Shown one piece after another: positions 5,120 through 7,112 of a stretch of DNA of 7,112 nt. The position numbers and the translations under genes are program-made. The stretch is from Planctomycetota bacterium. Its GTDB lineage: Bacteria > Planctomycetota > UBA11346. The notes beneath the pieces are model-generated. The model made no database searches and was not told the origin of the DNA. It saw nothing but the letters and a program-made list of their open reading frames with translations. The stretch lies in the NCBI GenBank assembly GCA_947440715.1, contig CANETI010000133.1:1-7112 (forward strand), written 5' to 3'. Position 1 is the stretch's first letter. The number at the start of each line of letters is the position of its first letter.

Positions 5120-7112
5120 TTAACGTATCGGATGCAGCTGATTATCAGGATGCACTAACGGCGCGAGCCGTTTGATTTCAGCTTGTTGTTGTGAAACCGT
5201 TACTTGATCACCCGTTAATTGTGCGGCGCGAATCAGTTGCACGCGAAATGGTAAATGTGTGGGGTACATCACGACCGCCCGATGAGCAAAACTTTGTGCC
5301 TGTCGAGCTAATGTGCGCGCCTGTTCACCCGTCATGGTTTGCGCTAAACGGAAATAATGATCGGACAAAGCATGAACACACGAAAGCTGTTGCGGCCAGA
5401 CGCTCACTAATTCTTCCAAAAATGGTGTCACCACCGTCATCCGTTCGGGTTTTAAACGCTGGAAGTGGCCTGCGATGGTAACGGCTAAAAATGATAGGTC
5501 ACTATCCGCAGGAAATGATTGACTGGCTGATACCAATCGCCGCAACATACCGACGGCAAGCGTTTCGCTGGGATCAGGGGCAATAGCCCTTTCACCATCT
5601 TCGGCAATAATTTGCCCAGCCATGTAATGCAAGGCATTCACGATCTGCTCACGCTGCGTCGGATCTAGTTGCCCTTCCTCGCCTAAACGCAAGCGTTGGA
5701 GGATGGCCTCTGCTTGCTGCGCTTGCAAACGTAGATCACCACGCAATGCAGTGGCGATCACGCCGATCGTTACGCACAGTAACAGCAACATCCCCGCGAG
5801 TGGCAATATTTGTACCCGCCAAGCTGGTATGGCTAATGGAAGCGTGTCTTTGATGTGAGCTGGACGAACAGCCAAACCCAAACAAACAACCCACGAAAGT
5901 ACGCCGACCACTTGCATGCTATGCAAACTGAAATCCGCCTGCACATGTAATAAAACAGCAAATAGCGCCATCCAATAACTCAGTCGTGGCGGCAATGGAA
6001 GCTGGCGCAACCACCACGCGCAACTGACTAATAAAACTATCGCCAAAATGCCCCAGATAATCGGCATATTTCCTGGGTAGACGTGAAACGAACTGCTGAG
6101 CACACCCACCTGAAAAAACGCAAACGCCAGCATGAGCGCGAGCATAATAAAAACAGCTCGTTCATTTATCTGAGCCGATGATGGATCGTGATGCTGTTGT
6201 GGCTCCTGAATTTTTCTACCTGGCCATAAACTACGCAACAAGGCAATCCACCAAATGGACAATAATAACGCCGCTGGCACCCCCATATCGACGGCGGTCT
6301 GCAACCATTCCTGATGCACTAATACGGTTTCTTCTGCTTTTGGCGATTTTACTCGTGGGTAAGCATTTTCGAAACTATCCAATCCATGACCCGTCAACGG
6401 CCGCTCGGCAATCAACGTGCACGCAGCTTGCCAATAATCGATGCGCACCGCTGCGCTGCCTGCTAAACGCTCACGCAAACTGGGGATGGCTAGCGCCAAT
6501 AGGATAAGGACACCTGCAAAACTAAGTCCAGCCAGACGCCAATGCCAACGCGGTAAGCAAATGACGGCAGTTAATGCCGCAGCAAGCACAGCACTTAACC
6601 AGGCGGCTTTGCTACCAGTCATTATTAAAGCGCCGATAACCAACCACACCAATATCCCCACCGTCCATCGAGACGTGAGTTGTTGCCGAACGCAATACCA
6701 CCAACAACCAATGACCAATGGCACCATCAATAAGACATACGTTGCTAAGGTATTCGCTAATAAAAAAGACCCTTCCAAACGCCAACTCGCAACCCGTACA
6801 TTGAGTTGATCGGCAACCCGCTGATCCGCCGTTAATCCAGGATCAGACAACAGCGTTGCTGCTAATTGTGGCCGCTCCCACAGTACTTGCCCACCCATCA
6901 CTACCAATTCCCCAACCATACCTGTCATTAAACCAGCAAGGACAAGTTGCGGGTATCGCCTGATAATCGGTAATAAGGCTAACGGAGCGGCCAAATGAAG
7001 TGCCCAACCAACGACGAGAGCCCACGCCTTCGCTGGCACCGGGCTCGCCCAGGCGCTTGCCGCCGCAACTACGAGGAAAACCGCGCCCCACGGTAACGCA
7101 CGAGCCCACCAT
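5120..7112 (-). CDS. O-antigen ligase/polymerase-like membrane protein with TPR-like C-terminal domain (partial, N-terminus beyond right edge)
   Basis: At least 663 residues are present (numbered here from the first complete codon at the right edge). About eleven hydrophobic segments span residues 1 to 455, typical of the Wzy_C/WaaL superfamily (PF04932), whose members join or polymerise lipid-linked glycans at the periplasmic face of the inner membrane. The large periplasmic loop has RIDYWQAACTLIAERPLTGH (223-242), GLDSFENAYP to 252, and VHQEWLQTAVDMG, where His266 and Gly277 satisfy the WaaL H-x10-G motif. From about 460 the protein is soluble and helical, with A/L/Y spacing in LSDHYFRLAQTM and FAHRAVVMYPTHLPFR that resembles TPR repeats. 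GTG 7039 could be read as a start, but the frame stays open to the edge and encodes another hydrophobic segment (ALPWGAVFLVVAAASAWA), so the gene continues. It converges on thiS with 4 nt between stops. Ligase versus polymerase cannot be told from sequence. Confidence 0.85.
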   Translation of the reverse strand, partial: WWARALPWGAVFLVVAAASAWASPVPAKAWALVVGWALHLAAPLALLPIIRRYPQLVLAGLMTGMVGELVVMGGQVLWERPQLAATLLSDPGLTADQRVADQLNVRVASWRLEGSFLLANTLATYVLLMVPLVIGCWWYCVRQQLTSRWTVGILVWLVIGALIMTGSKAAWLSAVLAAALTAVICLPRWHWRLAGLSFAGVLILLALAIPSLRERLAGSAAVRIDYWQAACTLIAERPLTGHGLDSFENAYPRVKSPKAEETVLVHQEWLQTAVDMGVPAALLLSIWWIALLRSLWPGRKIQEPQQHHDPSSAQINERAVFIMLALMLAFAFFQVGVLSSSFHVYPGNMPIIWGILAIVLLVSCAWWLRQLPLPPRLSYWMALFAVLLHVQADFSLHSMQVVGVLSWVVCLGLAVRPAHIKDTLPLAIPAWRVQILPLAGMLLLLCVTIGVIATALRGDLRLQAQQAEAILQRLRLGEEGQLDPTQREQIVNALHYMAGQIIAEDGERAIAPDPSETLAVGMLRRLVSASQSFPADSDLSFLAVTIAGHFQRLKPERMTVVTPFLEELVSVWPQQLSCVHALSDHYFRLAQTMTGEQARTLARQAQSFAHRAVVMYPTHLPFRVQLIRAAQLTGDQVTVSQQQAEIKRLAPLVHPDNQLHPIR

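Noticed and set aside
7037..7039. GTG 7039 as the true start of the ligase-like gene
   Set aside because: The frame continues upstream to the window edge with another hydrophobic segment, and no ribosome binding site is visible before the GTG.
6843..7112. 89-residue minus-strand ORF at the right edge
   Set aside because: Off-frame to the membrane protein; its translation lacks the hydrophobic pattern and matches no family, while the ligase-like frame is open through the same bases.

Overview
The window looks chromosomal, from a Gram-negative-type bacterium of the PVC superphylum (Planctomycetota, Verrucomicrobiota, Chlamydiota, Lentisphaerota and relatives). The clearest lineage marker is a 59-residue basic protein at 1787-1966 (minus) that reads like the PVC signature small basic protein. 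LpxA and an O-antigen ligase-like membrane protein indicate an LPS-bearing outer membrane. I cannot name the phylum or genus.

Layout. The left 2.9 kb is all on the minus strand, transcribed right to left: lpxA (2011-2913), the small basic protein (1787-1966, 44 nt after lpxA), a stem-loop (1704-1729), type I glyceraldehyde-3-phosphate dehydrogenase (445-1494), a second stem-loop (365-393), and the N-terminal part of a NagB-like sugar-phosphate isomerase/deaminase that runs off the left edge (1-264). From about 2.9 kb a plus-strand cluster begins: a RAYT-like (REP-associated tyrosine transposase-like) protein (3058-3891), queG (3882-4892, overlapping it) and thiS (4912-5115). It meets a minus-strand gene end to end, with only 4 nt between stop codons: a large O-antigen ligase/polymerase-like membrane protein with a TPR-like tail (5120-7112), whose N-terminus lies beyond the right edge.

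How the genes relate. This is mostly housekeeping: glycolysis (gap), amino-sugar or related sugar-phosphate metabolism (nagB-like), lipid A initiation (lpxA), glycan ligation or polymerisation (waaL/wzy-like), queuosine tRNA modification (queG) and sulfur transfer for thiamine (thiS). No CRISPR array, tRNA, rRNA or intact insertion sequence was seen.

The most unusual item is the RAYT-like gene. It keeps the fold signatures and the C-terminal basic DNA-binding-type tail. It appears to have lost both the first histidine of the HUH motif and the catalytic tyrosine, and it is joined to queG by overlapping reading frames. It is the best candidate here for a co-opted, non-transposing nucleic-acid-binding protein. 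Other points of note are the PVC small basic protein behind lpxA, a 40-residue basic tail on LpxA, and a perfect palindrome covering the lpxA ribosome binding site.
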